Below, piece by piece: positions 63,773 through 64,000 of a stretch of 64,000 bases of DNA. Within the stretch, counting starts at the first letter, position 1. The number at the start of each line of letters is the position of its first letter. Source of the stretch: Tetrahymena thermophila SB210. Lineage: Eukaryota; Ciliophora; Oligohymenophorea; Hymenostomatida; Tetrahymenidae. The translations under genes and the position numbers were made by a program. The notes under the pieces are model-generated. The model did no database searches. It was not told where the DNA came from and worked only from the letters and a program-made list of their open reading frames with translations. Location: contig NW_002475978.1 in NCBI RefSeq assembly GCF_000189635.1, positions 1 through 64,000 on the forward strand, given 5' to 3'.

Positions 63773-64000
63773 TTTTCAAAATTCATAAAATTAGTTATGC
63801 TCATGTAGTTAAATGTTTTATATTTATTTAGTAGTATAATTTTAGTTTTATAAATTTCATCATCAACATCAATAAGAATAGTCACAGTATTATTTGTTTT
63901 AGACTATTTATATTAATTTTGTAAATTAAGAAAAGTAAATCTTCCAAGTAATTAATTTCATCAAAAAAGATATTCATAATATAAAAAAAATCATTAAAAA
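63773..64000. other. Window end, no gene recognised
   Basis: AT-rich sequence 3' of the RidA gene; open frames on the minus strand here are shadows of that gene. Confidence 0.5.

Noticed and set aside
63637-63885. Minus-strand 82-aa ORF
   Set aside because: Overlaps the well-supported RidA gene on the other strand.
1-64000. CRISPR arrays, insertion sequences, bacterial operons or ribosome binding sites
   Set aside because: No regularly spaced repeats, terminal inverted repeats with transposase, or prokaryotic signals; the genes are intron-bearing and eukaryotic.

Overview
The window looks like macronuclear-type DNA from a ciliate, most likely Tetrahymena or a close relative. It is extremely AT-rich. 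Long reading frames are full of TAA and TAG but end only at TGA, so TAA/TAG read as glutamine. Introns are AT-rich, run from about 30 to several hundred bases and follow GT-AG, longer than the tiny introns of Paramecium. A tRNA with anticodon CUA (37509-37580), the expected decoder of UAG as glutamine, lies in the window. Standard-code ORF calling shreds these genes, so every gene model here was built with UGA as the only stop, and exon joins were checked by keeping the reading frame.

Layout. Left part (1-15060): a left-truncated membrane protein, a leucine-rich-repeat (LRR) gene, a seven-helix receptor-like gene, a protein with an amidotransferase-like N-terminus, another membrane protein and a small coiled-coil protein. 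15061-25811 is gene-poor: it holds a frame-broken relic, a decaying LRR relic, a cyclin gene and an odd GC-richer island. 25812-36822 has three large minus-strand genes: zinc-finger/MORN, von Willebrand A, and EF-hand. Then come tRNA-Gln(CUA), a 100-base assembly gap and a PARN-type deadenylase. The right part (41464-63772) is all plus strand: membrane-protein gene(s), a Mut-7/EXD3-like 3'-5' exonuclease, a 1286-residue cyclic-nucleotide-binding protein, a tail-anchored coiled-coil protein, an acidic Glu/Gln-rich protein with an in-frame TGA, two LRR genes and a RidA-family protein.

The genes do not form an operon or one pathway; they are independent eukaryotic transcription units separated by 0.3-2.4 kb of AT-rich DNA. 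The strongest internal theme is a dispersed LRR family (2289-3798, relic 17407-19078, 56374-57937, 59759-62683). Each repeat is typically one exon, often exactly 90 nt, and the introns are nearly all phase 2. Two genes relate to RNA turnover (PARN-like and Mut-7-like).

Limits: gene models are from reading alone. Starts, small first exons and splice sites are inferred from frame continuity, and no homology search was run.
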